From Burkholderiales bacterium (GTDB lineage Bacteria > Pseudomonadota > Gammaproteobacteria > Burkholderiales > Burkholderiaceae_C), in contig JADJCH010000009.1 in assembly GCA_016703325.1 (NCBI GenBank), positions 71,152 through 135,151 of the forward strand: a stretch of DNA of 64,000 nucleotides, given 5' to 3'. Made by a program: the position numbers and the translations under genes. The number at the start of each line of letters is the position of its first letter. Within the stretch, counting starts at the first letter, position 1. The notes under the pieces were generated by a model. It saw only the letters and a list, made by a program, of their open reading frames with translations, had not been told where the DNA came from and searched no databases. Shown piece by piece: positions 33,515 to 42,489 of the stretch.

Positions 33515-34855
33515 ATGATGGGCCGCTGGGCTGAAACCCTGGCGCGCTGGTCGTATGGCCTGCTGATGCGCCTGTTGCTGCCGCTGCTGCTGCTGCGGCT
33601 GCTGTGGCGGGCCCACCGGGAGCCGCTGTACGGCCGCTGGTTGGGCGAAAGGCTGGGCTTGGGTGCAGCGAGTAATCCCGGGGCGATCTGGATCCATGCG
33701 GTGTCGCTGGGTGAAACCCGGGCGGCCGAGCCGCTGATCCTGCGGCTGCGTGAACTGCGGCCCGGTGTGCCGCTGCTGCTCACCCACGGCACAGCCACCG
33801 GCCGGGAGGCCGGGCAGGGCCTGCTGGCTGCGGGCGATGCTCAGCGCTGGCTGCCGCTGGACACGCCCGGGGCCACCCAGCGCTTCTTCCGGCGCCACCG
33901 TCCGGCGGTGGGGGTGCTGATGGAAACCGAGGTCTGGCCGGCGCTGCTGTTTGCCGCGGCGGAGGCCGGGGTGCCGATGGTGCTGACCAACGCCCGCCTG
34001 TCGGCGCGCAGCCTGCGCAAGTCGCTGCGCTTCGACCGCCTGCTGCGCCCGGCCGCACGGCGCCTGGCCCTGGTGCTGGCACAGACAGCCGACGACGCCC
34101 AGCGCCTGGCCGCAGCAGGGGCCTGGCCGGTGCAGATCTGCGGCAACCTCAAGTTCGACTTGCAGCCCGACCCGGCGGTGTTCACCCGCGGGCGGCGCTG
34201 GCGCGACCGCATGCCGGTGACCCAGGGCGGTGTGCGGCAGCGCCGGGTGGTGCTGGCCGCCGTCTGGCGCGAGGGAGAGGACGAGCCCCTGCTGGCCGCC
34301 TGGCGCGCCTGGCTGCTGCGCCAGCCGCAGCGCAACACGGCAGCCTGGCCGCTGCTGCTGATCGTGCCGCGCCACCCGCAGCGTTTCGACGAGGTGGCGG
34401 CGCTGGTGCGCAAGACCGGCCTGGAGCTGTCGCGACGCAGCAGCTGGGGGGAGGGCGGTCCGCCCGACGAGGCCCTGCATGCGGACGTCTGGCTGGGCGA
34501 CAGCCTGCGCGAGATGCCGGCCTACTACGCCCTGGCGGATGTGGCGATGCTGGGAGGCAGCTTTGCGCCGCTGGGTGGGCAGAACCTGATCGAGGCCGCC
34601 GCCTGTGGCTGCCCGCTGGTGATGGGGCCGCACACCTTCAACTTTGCGGAGGCGGCCGAGCTGGCGCTGGAACAGGGCGCTGCCGCCCGGGTGTCCAGCC
34701 TGGAAGAAGCGGTGGCGCTGGCCGGCTCGATGGCCAGCGACGACGACGTGCTGGCCACCCGCGCAGCGGCCTGTCTGCGCTTCTCGCAGGCCCATCAAGG
34801 CGCGGCGCAGCGCATGGCGCTGGCCATCGACGCCCTGTCGTCCTCACGTCATTGA
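33515..34855 (+). CDS. waaA: 3-deoxy-D-manno-octulosonic acid (Kdo) transferase
   Basis: The 446 residues from ATG 33515 (GGGAG about ten bases upstream) begin with a membrane anchor (about residues 12-30). A GT30 fold follows: Ala-Val-Ser-Leu-Gly-Glu-Thr with the catalytic Glu, Met-Glu-Thr-Glu-Val-Trp-Pro, and Gly-Gly-Gln-Asn-Leu-Ile-Glu-Ala near the C-terminus. It adds Kdo to lipid A on the inner membrane. The gene is 83 bases after the mutase and is convergent with the TolC-type gene. A longer frame back to 33260 overlaps the mutase and lacks family sequence. Confidence 0.92.
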   Translation: MMGRWAETLARWSYGLLMRLLLPLLLLRLLWRAHREPLYGRWLGERLGLGAASNPGAIWIHAVSLGETRAAEPLILRLRELRPGVPLLLTHGTATGREAGQGLLAAGDAQRWLPLDTPGATQRFFRRHRPAVGVLMETEVWPALLFAAAEAGVPMVLTNARLSARSLRKSLRFDRLLRPAARRLALVLAQTADDAQRLAAAGAWPVQICGNLKFDLQPDPAVFTRGRRWRDRMPVTQGGVRQRRVVLAAVWREGEDEPLLAAWRAWLLRQPQRNTAAWPLLLIVPRHPQRFDEVAALVRKTGLELSRRSSWGEGGPPDEALHADVWLGDSLREMPAYYALADVAMLGGSFAPLGGQNLIEAAACGCPLVMGPHTFNFAEAAELALEQGAAARVSSLEEAVALAGSMASDDDVLATRAAACLRFSQAHQGAAQRMALAIDALSSSRH

Positions 34856-34880
34856 GGCGCGATCAGGGCTTCTCCGGCAT

Positions 34881-36224
34881 TCAGGGCTTGAGCAGCGCGT
34901 CGATCGGGTCGAGGTCGGCCGCGCTCAGGGAGCCGGCCGCCTGGCGCAGCTTCAGGCTGGTGACCAGCAGGTCGTAGCGGGCCTTGGCCAGCTCGGCCTG
35001 GGTGGAGAACAGCTGGGTCTGGGCGTTGAGCACGTCCAGGTTGACCCGCACGCCCACCTTGTAGCCCAGCTGGGTGGCCTCCAGCGCCAGCTTGCTGGAG
35101 GACTCGGCCGCCTCCAGCGCCGCCACGCGGGACTTGCCCGATTCCAGCCCCAGGTAGGCCTGCCGGGTGCCCAGTGTCAGGGACCTGCGGGCGTTCTCCA
35201 GGTCGTTGCGGGCCTTGTCTTCCAGCTTGAGGGCCTCGCTCACCTGGCTCTGGATGGCGCCTCCGGTGTAGAGCGGCCACTTGAGGATCACCCCCACCGA
35301 GTGGGAGCGGGCCGTGCCTTCACCCCCCAGCGAGCTCATGGCGTACTTGCCCTGGTTGTTGGCCACCCCCAGGCTGCCGTTGAGGTCCAGCGTGGGTTGG
35401 TGGCCGGCCTCGGTTCGGCGGGTTTCGAGCTTGGCCACGTCCAGCCCGGCCTGGGCCTTGCTGACGGTGGGCGACTTCTCCACCTGGGCCAGCCAGTCGT
35501 CCAGCGAGCCGCTGGAGGTGCTGCGCAGGGCCGTCACCTGGCGCAGCGGCAGCGGGGTCACGCCCTTCTGGCCGACCAACTGGTCCAGCGCCGCGCGTTT
35601 GGTCTGCAGGTCGTTCTGAGCGGCCAGCACCTGGGCCGAGACCAGGTCGAACTTGGCCTGGGCCTCGCGGGTGTCGGTGATGGTGGCGGTGCCGACTTCG
35701 AAGTTGCGTTTGGCCGAGGCGAGCTGCTCGCTGATGCCCTTCTTGTTGGCCTCTGCGGTGGCCAGTGCGTCCTGGGCGGCCAGCACGTCGAAGTAGGCCT
35801 GCGACACCCGCAGGATCAGGTCCTGCTCCGCAATCGCGAGATCGGCCTGGGCAACCGCCAGGCTGCGGCGGGCCTTGTCGACCGTCGCGGAGTTGGCCGC
35901 GTTGTAGAGCGACTGGGTGGCGTTCAGCCCGCCGGAGATCACCCGGCCATTGCGGCTGCCGCCCAGCGGGGTGTCGGCGCCCACCTGCTTGGCTTCGGCC
36001 TGGAAGCCGAGCGACGGCCGGTTCAGGGCCTCGGCCTGTTCGGCCTTGAATTGCACCGACTCGGCCTGGCTGCGGGCGGCCAGGTAGGTGGCGTCGTAGG
36101 CCCGGGCGGCGTCGTGCAGGGCCCGCAGGTTCTGCGCCTGGGCCGCAGCGGCCAGTGCAAGCAGCCCCAGCGCCAGCACGCTGCGGCGCAGGGGAGGGAG
36201 GGTGGAACGCAGCGTCGGATTCAT
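34881..36224 (-). CDS. TolC-family outer-membrane efflux channel (type I secretion/efflux)
   Basis: The 447 residues from ATG 36224 begin with a signal peptide ending Ala-Gln-Ala near 31. Two homologous halves of long coiled helices follow (Leu-Arg-Val-Ser-Gln-Ala-Tyr-Phe-Asp-Val-Leu; Gly-Thr-Arg-Gln-Ala-Tyr-Leu-Gly), as in TolC. The Gly-Gly at the strand joins (Leu-Tyr-Thr-Gly-Gly-Ala) is conserved. It should form the trimeric outer-membrane exit duct for the RND pump encoded upstream on the same strand (pcm lies between). In related bacteria tolC and pcm are often adjacent. An inverted repeat lies in the 148-base gap to pcm. Confidence 0.88.
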   Translation of the reverse strand: MNPTLRSTLPPLRRSVLALGLLALAAAAQAQNLRALHDAARAYDATYLAARSQAESVQFKAEQAEALNRPSLGFQAEAKQVGADTPLGGSRNGRVISGGLNATQSLYNAANSATVDKARRSLAVAQADLAIAEQDLILRVSQAYFDVLAAQDALATAEANKKGISEQLASAKRNFEVGTATITDTREAQAKFDLVSAQVLAAQNDLQTKRAALDQLVGQKGVTPLPLRQVTALRSTSSGSLDDWLAQVEKSPTVSKAQAGLDVAKLETRRTEAGHQPTLDLNGSLGVANNQGKYAMSSLGGEGTARSHSVGVILKWPLYTGGAIQSQVSEALKLEDKARNDLENARRSLTLGTRQAYLGLESGKSRVAALEAAESSSKLALEATQLGYKVGVRVNLDVLNAQTQLFSTQAELAKARYDLLVTSLKLRQAAGSLSAADLDPIDALLKP

Positions 36225-36300
36225 GGAAGGTCTTTCAGGCTCGGGCACGAACGGATCGGTTCGATGAAGCGCAGCCGGGGCTGCGGTGGACGGCTCGATG

Positions 36301-36320
36301 ATATACGTGATAGGGTATAT
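36301..36320. promoter_or_regulatory. Inverted repeat upstream of the TolC-type gene
   Basis: ATATAC (36301-36306) and GTATAT (36315-36320) are perfect 6-bp arms around GTGATAGG. It is a sharply AT-rich island in GC-rich DNA, 77 bases upstream of the TolC-type start. It could be an operator over the promoter. It does not match the TetR operator seen at 42269 and 59959. Confidence 0.45.
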
Positions 36321-36372
36321 TTGCTGCCATCCGCAGGGTGGGGCCGGTAGACCTCCCGAAGGGACTGCAGCG

Positions 36373-37026
36373 TCAGAAGTGGAAGCGCGAAGCGGGCGCA
36401 AAACCCTCCAGGCGCGGCGCCACCGTGTCGAACAGAACGTCGGTGCGGAACTCCTGCTCGGAGAGGCGCACGACCCGCAGGGCACGCATCATCGGCTCGT
36501 CACCGACGATGGCCACCAGGCGGCCGCCGACCTTCAGCTGGCCGAGCAGGGCCTGCGGCACCTCGTGCACCGAGCCGGACAGCAGGATGGCATCCCAGGG
36601 GCCGCGGCTGGCGTCACCGGCGGCGGCATCGCCCTGGCGCACTTCCACATTCATCACCATGGACTGGCGCAGGTTCTCCTTGGCCATGGCCACCAGTTCG
36701 GGGCGGATCTCCCAGCTCACCACCTGCTGGGCGCGGTGCGCCAGCAGCGCGGCCATGAAGCCGGAGCCGGTGCCGATCTCCAGCACCTTCTCGTGGCGGT
36801 GCAGGGCCAGGTCCTGCAGCAGGCGCGCTTCCAGCCGGGGGGCGAGCATCACCTGGCCACCCGGCAGCGGGATCTCGACGTCCATGAAGGCCAGCGAACG
36901 CTGCGCGGCCGGCAGGAAGTCCTCGCGCTTGACCACCGACAGCAGCGACAGCACCGCAGGATCCAGCACGTTCCACGGGCGGATCTGCTGTTCGATCATG
37001 TTGAAACGGGCCTGTTCGACGTTCAT
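36373..37026 (-). CDS. pcm: Protein-L-isoaspartate O-methyltransferase family
   Basis: The 217 residues from ATG 37026 have AAGGA eight bases upstream. The SAM-binding motif is Val-Leu-Glu-Ile-Gly-Thr-Gly-Ser-Gly near 99-107, and the N-terminal Asn-Met-Ile-Glu-Gln-Gln-Ile-Arg-Pro is typical of the short beta-proteobacterial form found next to tolC. These enzymes repair isoaspartyl residues in damaged proteins, though some of the short forms lack proven activity. It lies between the RND permease (78 bases) and the TolC-type gene (148 bases), all on one strand. Confidence 0.85.
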   Translation of the reverse strand: MNVEQARFNMIEQQIRPWNVLDPAVLSLLSVVKREDFLPAAQRSLAFMDVEIPLPGGQVMLAPRLEARLLQDLALHRHEKVLEIGTGSGFMAALLAHRAQQVVSWEIRPELVAMAKENLRQSMVMNVEVRQGDAAAGDASRGPWDAILLSGSVHEVPQALLGQLKVGGRLVAIVGDEPMMRALRVVRLSEQEFRTDVLFDTVAPRLEGFAPASRFHF

Positions 37027-37104
37027 GACGCGGTTCCTTCGGGAGTTCTGGACAAAGCGGAGCAAAGCCCGCAATTCTAGGAGGCGCGACCCTGCGCAAC
37101 GCTT

Positions 37105-40100
37105 TCAAGCCGTGGAGGTGGACCTTTTCCGACGCAGCCATTGCGTGAAATCATCCAGCCAGCAGTACACCACCGGCACCACCACCAGGGTCAGCAGGGA
37201 GGAAGTGATCACCCCGCCGATCACCGCCTGGCCCATCGGTGCGCGCTGTTCGGAGCCTTCGGACAACGCAAAGGCCAGCGGCACCATGCCGGACACCATC
37301 GCCAGCGTGGTCATCAGGATGGGGCGCAGCCGCACCCGGGCGGCCAGCAGCAGCGCAGCTTCGCGCTCCATCGGCCGGCCCGGCGAGCCGGGGGCGTCCG
37401 CTTGCGTGTGCACCTCACCGGCGCGGGCGCGGATGGCGAAGTCGATCAGCAGGATGGCATTCTTTGTCACCAGTCCCATCAGCATCACGATGCCGATGAT
37501 GGAGAACAGGTTCATCGTCGAGCGGAAGGCCAGCAGCATCAGCACCACGCCGATCAGGGTCAGCGGCAGCGAGCTCATCAGCGCCAGCGGCTGGATGAAG
37601 CTGCGGAACTGCGAGGCCAGGATCATGTAGATGAAGATCACCCCCATCGCCAGTGCGGAGACGGCGTAGGCGAAGCTCTCCGCCATGTCCTTGGTGGAGC
37701 CGCCGAAGCGCCAGCGCATGCCGGGCGGAAAGCTCTGCTGCTCCAGCACGCGCTTCACATCGGCCGACACCTCGCCCAGCGAGCGACCCTGCACGTTGGC
37801 GGTGAACTCCACCTCCCGCGACAGGTCGCGGCGGTTGATCTGGTTGGCGGTGTGGCTGTCGCGCAGTTCGGCCACCTGCCCCAGCCGCACCAGCCGCGGG
37901 CTGCCGTCGGCGGCGGGTGCGAGGGCCAGCGTGAGGCGCCCCAGGTCGGCCGCGGCATCGCGGGCCTGCGGCGCCAGGCGCACCTTCACGTCGATGTTCA
38001 GGTCGTCGCTGGCGCGCCAGTTGCCGATGGTCTGGCCCGCCACCAGGGCCCGCAGCGTGTTGGTCACCGCACCCACCGACAGGCCCAGGTCGGCCGCTGC
38101 GTCTCGGCGCACCTGCACCGCCACGGTGGGCTGGTCGGGTTTGGCGCTGGTGTCCAGGTCCACCAGGCCGGGCACACCCACCAGGGCTTCGCGCAGCTGG
38201 CGGGCCTGCTGCTGCAGCTCGTCGAGCTGGCTGCCCTGCAGGGAGAACTGCAGGGCCTTCTGGCCGCCCACCGGATCAAGCTGGCCCACGTGGGTGACGT
38301 TGATGCCCGGAATGCGCGCCAGCCGCTCGCGCAGCGGGGCACTGAGCTGGTCCTGGCTGAGGCGGCGCTCCTTGCGGTCGGCCAGGCGCACATAGACCTG
38401 GGCGTAGATGCGGCCCTGCGACTGCCCGGTGTTGATCGTGGTGAGGGTGTAGCGCACCTCCGGCAGTTCCCGCAGCACCGCATCCACCTCGCGGGCCTTG
38501 GCTTCGGTCACCTCGATGGACGAGCCCACCGGGGTGTGGAAGCTCACGAAGGTTTCCGAGAAGTCCGCCTTGGGCACAAATTCGGTGCCCAGCACCTTCA
38601 GCAGCCCGGCAGCGACGATGAAGCTGCCCGCGGCGATCAGCACCGTGGCCAGCTTGTGCCGCAGCGACCAGCCCAGCGCGCGTTCGTAACCCCGCCCCAT
38701 CGCATGGGAGGCGCGGTCCACCCAGTGGGTGAGCCGCCCCAGCGTGCGGTCGTAGAGGCTGCGGGGCTGGAAGGGTTGACCTTCCGCATGGATGGCCGGG
38801 TCGTGCCAGACCGAACTCAGCATCGGGTCCAGCGTGAAGCTCACGAACATCGAGATCAGCACCGCCGCCACGATGGTGATGCCGAACTGGTGGAAGAAGC
38901 GTCCGATGATGCCGCCCATGAAACCGATGGGCAGGAACACCGCCACGATCGACAGCGTGGTGGCCAGCACCGCCAGGCCGATCTCGGCGGTGCCGTCCAG
39001 CGCAGCACGGCGCGCGTCCTTGCCCATCTGCACATGGCGCACGATGTTCTCGCGCACGACGATGGCATCGTCGATCAACAGGCCCACGCACAGGCTCAGC
39101 GCCATCAGCGTGATCATGTTGATCGAGAACCCCGCCCACTGCATCACCCCGAAGGTGCCGATCAGCGCAATCGGCAGCGTCAGTCCGGTGATGACGGTGG
39201 AGCGCCAGGAGTTCAGGAACAGGAAGACGATGCCCACCGTCAGCAGCGCCCCTTCCAGCAGGGTCTGCCGCACATTGGCCACCGACACGCGGATCGGTCG
39301 GGAGCCGTCGCGCACCACGTCCAGGCTCAGCCCGGCCGGCAGCTCGCCGTTGGCACGCAGCTGGGCGACCGCGGCGTTCAGTCCGTCCACCACGTCCAGC
39401 GTGTTCTCGCCCTGGGCCTTCTGCACGTCCAGCGCCAGGGTGCGCCGGCCGTTGTACAGCGCCAGCGACTCCACCTCCTCCGGCCCGTCCACCACCCGGG
39501 CCACCTGGCCCAGGCGGATCAGCGTGCCGTTGCGCCGTGCCACCACCAGCCGGGCAAAGTCCTCCGGCCGGCCGACGCGCCCCTCGATCTGCACCACCCG
39601 GTCGCCTTCGGCCGAACGCAGCGTGCCCGCGGGCAGGTCCTGGTTCTCCGTGCGCACCGCGGTCATCACCTGGTCGGCGCCCACCCCCAGGGACTCCATG
39701 GCCGCCGGGTCCAGGTAGATGTTGATCTCGCGCTTGCGCGCCCCCACCAGCGCCACCGAGCCGACACCCCGCACGTTTTCCAGGCGCTTGCGCAGCACCT
39801 GATCGGCCCAGGTGGAGGCCTGCACCGCGTCCACCTGCCCACCGGCTGGCCCATCGGCGGAAGTCAGTGCCAGCGACCAGATCGGCCGCGACGCCGGGTC
39901 GAAGCGCTGCACCTTCGGCTCCTTGACCTCCTCGCGCAGGGTGGGGCGCAGCACCGCCAGCTTCTCGCGCACGTCGTCAGCGGCACGCCGGCCGTCCATC
40001 GACAGGTCGAACTGCACGATCACCACCGAGGTGCCGGCGTAGCTGCGCGAGGACAGCTGGTTGATGCCGGCGATGGCGTTGACCGACTCCTCCACCTTGC

Positions 40101-40293
40101 GGGTGACCTCGGTCTCCACCACCTCGGCGGAGGCGCCGGGGTACTCGACCGTGACCACCACGATCGGGAATTCAATGTCCGGGAACTGATCGACCTTGAG
40201 CCGCTGGTAGGAGAACAGCCCCAGCACCATCAGCGCGGCCATGAGCATGGTCGCCAGCACCGGGTTGGCGATCGAGATGCGGGTGAACCACAT
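37105..40293 (-). CDS. RND efflux transporter, inner-membrane pump (HAE1/AcrB family)
   Basis: The 1062-residue protein is full length. It has twelve membrane helices and two large periplasmic domains after helices 1 and 7. The proton relay pair Asp-Asp is in Leu-Leu-Ile-Asp-Asp-Ala-Ile-Val-Val on helix 4. The N-terminal Asn-Pro-Val-Leu-Ala-Thr-Met-Leu-Met and Asp-Gln-Phe-Pro-Asp-Ile are typical of HAE1 pumps. With the membrane-fusion protein 18 bases upstream and the TolC-type channel downstream, it forms a tripartite pump for drugs or other hydrophobic compounds. Substrate not readable. Controlled by the adjacent TetR gene. Confidence 0.92.
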   Translation of the reverse strand: MWFTRISIANPVLATMLMAALMVLGLFSYQRLKVDQFPDIEFPIVVVTVEYPGASAEVVETEVTRKVEESVNAIAGINQLSSRSYAGTSVVIVQFDLSMDGRRAADDVREKLAVLRPTLREEVKEPKVQRFDPASRPIWSLALTSADGPAGGQVDAVQASTWADQVLRKRLENVRGVGSVALVGARKREINIYLDPAAMESLGVGADQVMTAVRTENQDLPAGTLRSAEGDRVVQIEGRVGRPEDFARLVVARRNGTLIRLGQVARVVDGPEEVESLALYNGRRTLALDVQKAQGENTLDVVDGLNAAVAQLRANGELPAGLSLDVVRDGSRPIRVSVANVRQTLLEGALLTVGIVFLFLNSWRSTVITGLTLPIALIGTFGVMQWAGFSINMITLMALSLCVGLLIDDAIVVRENIVRHVQMGKDARRAALDGTAEIGLAVLATTLSIVAVFLPIGFMGGIIGRFFHQFGITIVAAVLISMFVSFTLDPMLSSVWHDPAIHAEGQPFQPRSLYDRTLGRLTHWVDRASHAMGRGYERALGWSLRHKLATVLIAAGSFIVAAGLLKVLGTEFVPKADFSETFVSFHTPVGSSIEVTEAKAREVDAVLRELPEVRYTLTTINTGQSQGRIYAQVYVRLADRKERRLSQDQLSAPLRERLARIPGINVTHVGQLDPVGGQKALQFSLQGSQLDELQQQARQLREALVGVPGLVDLDTSAKPDQPTVAVQVRRDAAADLGLSVGAVTNTLRALVAGQTIGNWRASDDLNIDVKVRLAPQARDAAADLGRLTLALAPAADGSPRLVRLGQVAELRDSHTANQINRRDLSREVEFTANVQGRSLGEVSADVKRVLEQQSFPPGMRWRFGGSTKDMAESFAYAVSALAMGVIFIYMILASQFRSFIQPLALMSSLPLTLIGVVLMLLAFRSTMNLFSIIGIVMLMGLVTKNAILLIDFAIRARAGEVHTQADAPGSPGRPMEREAALLLAARVRLRPILMTTLAMVSGMVPLAFALSEGSEQRAPMGQAVIGGVITSSLLTLVVVPVVYCWLDDFTQWLRRKRSTSTA

Positions 40294-40311
40294 GGTGGGC
40301 GGTCCCGGGGG

Positions 40312-41556
40312 TCAGCGCGAGGCCGCGGGGGCGGCCGGCAGGGCGTTCGTCGCCAGCCGACGTACCGGCTGGCCGTCGCGCACACTGCCCAGGCGGCCCT
40401 GCAGCACCAGCGCACCGGCGTCCAGCCCGCTGCGGATCTCCACCGCCTCCTCGTCGGCGCCGGTGGGGCCGCTGTGGGGGCTGCCGTTGGGGGGGGCTGC
40501 CACCCGGCCTCTCAGTCCCAGCTCCACCCGGCGCTGCTGCAGCCGGCTGCCCTCGAACACCAGCACATAGGGTTGCGCGGCATCCGTGCGCACCGCCGAC
40601 AGCGGCAGAGCCGGCACACGGCGTTCTTCCAGCACCATCTCGCCACGCGCAAACAGGCCGCTGCGCAGGCCCGGCCCGCCGGGCAGGGACAGGTAGGCCA
40701 GCACTGCGCGGGTGCCGGCCTGGGCGCTGGGGTTGATGCGGGCCACCCGGGCCTGCAGCGCCGCGGATTGACCTTCCACCTCCAGGCGGGCCATGGCACC
40801 CACCTTCAGCGCCGCGGCCTCGCTGGCGGGCAGCGCCGCCTCGATCTCCAGCCGGCTCAGGTCCACGATCTCCATCACCCGGGCATCCACCGCCACGCGT
40901 TCACCCGGCTGCACCAGCCGCTGGGCCACCTGTCCGGCCAGCGGCGCCTTGAGCTGGGTGTCTCCCAGGGCCTTCTGGGCCAGGTCCACGGCGGCCTGCG
41001 CCGCATCCGCCGTGGCCTGCGCGGCGTTGTCGTTGGCCAGCGCCGTGTCCAGCGCGGTGGCGGAGATGAAACCCTGGCCCACCAGCGCCCGGTTGTTCTC
41101 CAGCTGCCGCCGCGTCACCTCCCGCTGGGCGCGGGCGGCTGCGGCCTGCTGCTGCGCCTGGCGCAGCCGCATCTCGAACTCGCTGGCATCGATGCGGCCG
41201 ACCAGGTCGCCCGCACGCAGCGCATCCCCTTCGCGCGGTGTCAGCTGGGTCAGCTCCCCGGCCACCTTGGCCTTGACCCAGCCGGACTGCAGCGGCCGCA
41301 GGCTGCCGGTGAACACCAGGCTGCGCTGCAGCGGCAACTCGCGCAGGGCGACCAGATCGCTGTCGCGCAGTTCCAGCGGGGCGGGGGTCGCCAGGGCCGA
41401 GGAGGCACCCGGCCTGGCCGTCGCCGCGGCGGGGGGCGCTGCGGTGAGGGCTGCTGTGGAGGGGACCGAGCGGCTGGACTTCCACCAGGCGGCCGCGCCG
41501 ATCAGCAGGGCCACGGGCAGCAGCACGAGGGTGACACGTCGCAGGGTGGGATTCAT
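40312..41556 (-). CDS. RND efflux membrane-fusion protein (periplasmic adaptor)
   Basis: The 414 residues begin with an N-terminal membrane anchor (residues 8-27) without a lipobox, then a Pro/Ala/Thr-rich linker. The barrel-sandwich hybrid, coiled-coil hairpin (about residues 120-190) and beta-barrel of AcrA-type adaptors follow. The start at 41556 is five bases before the tetR stop; an in-frame ATG at 41571 would overlap tetR by 11 bases. It joins the RND pump to the outer-membrane channel. The C-terminus is Ala/Pro-rich. Confidence 0.87.
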   Translation of the reverse strand: MNPTLRRVTLVLLPVALLIGAAAWWKSSRSVPSTAALTAAPPAAATARPGASSALATPAPLELRDSDLVALRELPLQRSLVFTGSLRPLQSGWVKAKVAGELTQLTPREGDALRAGDLVGRIDASEFEMRLRQAQQQAAAARAQREVTRRQLENNRALVGQGFISATALDTALANDNAAQATADAAQAAVDLAQKALGDTQLKAPLAGQVAQRLVQPGERVAVDARVMEIVDLSRLEIEAALPASEAAALKVGAMARLEVEGQSAALQARVARINPSAQAGTRAVLAYLSLPGGPGLRSGLFARGEMVLEERRVPALPLSAVRTDAAQPYVLVFEGSRLQQRRVELGLRGRVAAPPNGSPHSGPTGADEEAVEIRSGLDAGALVLQGRLGSVRDGQPVRRLATNALPAAPAASR

Positions 41557-41560
41557 CGGT

Positions 41561-42250
41561 TCACGCACCATCGCCGGGCTGGGCGAGGCCTTGGAGGATC
41601 AGGTCGATGTGCAGCCGGATGAAAGCCTCCGGGTCCATCAGCGATTCGGCCGGGCAGCACACCCCCAGCGAATGTTTGTGGATGCACAGCATCACCAGCG
41701 GCAGCAGGATGGAGTGGGCCACCATGTCCACCGGCAAGGCGCGGAACTCGCCACGCTCCATGCCGCTCGAGACGATGGAGCTGACCAGCCGCAGGCCGGG
41801 TTCGACCACCTCCTGCTGGTAGAACTCCGCGATGTCCGGGAAGTTGCGCACCTCGCCGACCACCAGCTTGAACACACCGGAGCTGCTGCTGCGCACCACA
41901 TCGGCCCACCAGGTCGGGAACACGCTGCGCAGCAGCTCGGCACAGCTGCCCCGGTGCTGCGCCGCCACCTGCGCGCCGGCGATGATGCGGCTGGACAGCT
42001 GCTCGCGGATCACCGCCTTGAGCAGCTCCTCCTTGCTCTGGAAGTACAGGTACAGCGTGCCCTTGGACACTCCGGCCCGTTTGGCCACCTCCTCGGCACG
42101 GGTGGCCGCAAACCCCTTCTCCACAAAAAGCTCCAGTGCAGCGTCCAACAGCTCCTGCGGCCGCTCCGCCTTGCGGCGCTGGTGGGCGGAGGAGGTGGGG
42201 CCGGGATCGGCAGGGGCGGGGGCCGGGGGCAGGCTCGAAGGGTCGGACAC
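41561..42250 (-). CDS. TetR-family repressor of RND efflux genes
   Basis: The 229-residue protein starts at GTG 42250 (no earlier ATG fits). A ~25-residue Pro-rich leader precedes the TetR DNA-binding domain (about residues 30-78): Glu-Glu-Val-Ala-Lys-Arg-Ala-Gly-Val-Ser-Lys-Gly-Thr-Leu-Tyr-Leu-Tyr-Phe. A helical ligand domain follows. It is the first gene of the operon tetR-MFP-RND. Its promoter overlaps a 19-bp operator that is also found at the second RND system, so I infer that it represses itself, its own pump and the pump at 60002. Ligand unknown. Confidence 0.88.
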   Translation of the reverse strand: MSDPSSLPPAPAPADPGPTSSAHQRRKAERPQELLDAALELFVEKGFAATRAEEVAKRAGVSKGTLYLYFQSKEELLKAVIREQLSSRIIAGAQVAAQHRGSCAELLRSVFPTWWADVVRSSSSGVFKLVVGEVRNFPDIAEFYQQEVVEPGLRLVSSIVSSGMERGEFRALPVDMVAHSILLPLVMLCIHKHSLGVCCPAESLMDPEAFIRLHIDLILQGLAQPGDGA

Positions 42251-42268
42251 GCGGAGGGATCAAGTAAA

Positions 42269-42287
42269 TGACTGACTGGTCAGTAAT
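42269..42287. promoter_or_regulatory. TetR operator, copy 1
   Basis: TGACTGACTGGTCAGTAAT is the exact reverse complement of ATTACTGACCAGTCAGTCA at 59959-59977. It is a largely palindromic site that overlaps the -10 of the tetR promoter and lies 19 bases before the tetR start. A 19-bp identity between two efflux promoters 17.7 kb apart is not expected by chance. Confidence 0.82.
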
Positions 42288-42314
42288 GTAGCGGGCCGGG
42301 CTGTGATGGGTCAA
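42285..42314 (-). promoter_or_regulatory. Promoter of the tetR-MFP-RND operon
   Basis: On the minus strand, -35 TTGACC (42314 to 42309) and -10 TACATT (42290 to 42285) are spaced 18 bases apart. The -10 overlaps the TetR operator, as expected for autorepression. The other RND operon has the same arrangement. Confidence 0.6.
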
Positions 42315-42391
42315 GACTGCACTGCAGCGCCCTGCAGTGACTCCCAGCCGTCGTACTCGCCAGGCGCCAAAGTGAAGGTGGCGGTGTACAT
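42311..42391 (-). pseudogene. 5' fragment of an antibiotic-biosynthesis-monooxygenase-like gene
   Basis: An ATG at 42391 opens 26 codons reading Met-Tyr-Thr-Ala-Thr-Phe-Thr-Leu-Ala-Pro-Gly-Glu-Tyr-Asp and stops at 42311. The first 14 residues match, from memory, the start of small ABM-type dimeric proteins of about 100 residues. The rest is missing and a hairpin lies in the tail. It is probably a truncated relic beside paiB. The alternative is a short leader peptide. Low confidence on family. Confidence 0.35.
42320..42339. repeat. Perfect hairpin sequence downstream of paiB
   Basis: CACTGCAG (42320-42327) and CTGCAGTG (42332-42339) are perfect 8-bp arms around CGCC. It lies upstream of the tetR -35 and downstream of paiB. 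There is no T-run, so it may be an extra operator or a weak terminator for paiB. Confidence 0.4.
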
Positions 42392-42489
42392 CGTGAGGGG
42401 CGCCTCGCAGGATGAGAGGCGGCAACGTCGCGCAGCGGCCGGTCAAGCGGACCGCTCGGCGGGCTCTCGGAGCTGACCGGTCTTGGGCT

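Noticed and set aside
37141..41622. A 1493-codon frame opposite the RND pump and adaptor
   Set aside because: No signal, domain or start site; the opposite strand encodes clear RND proteins.
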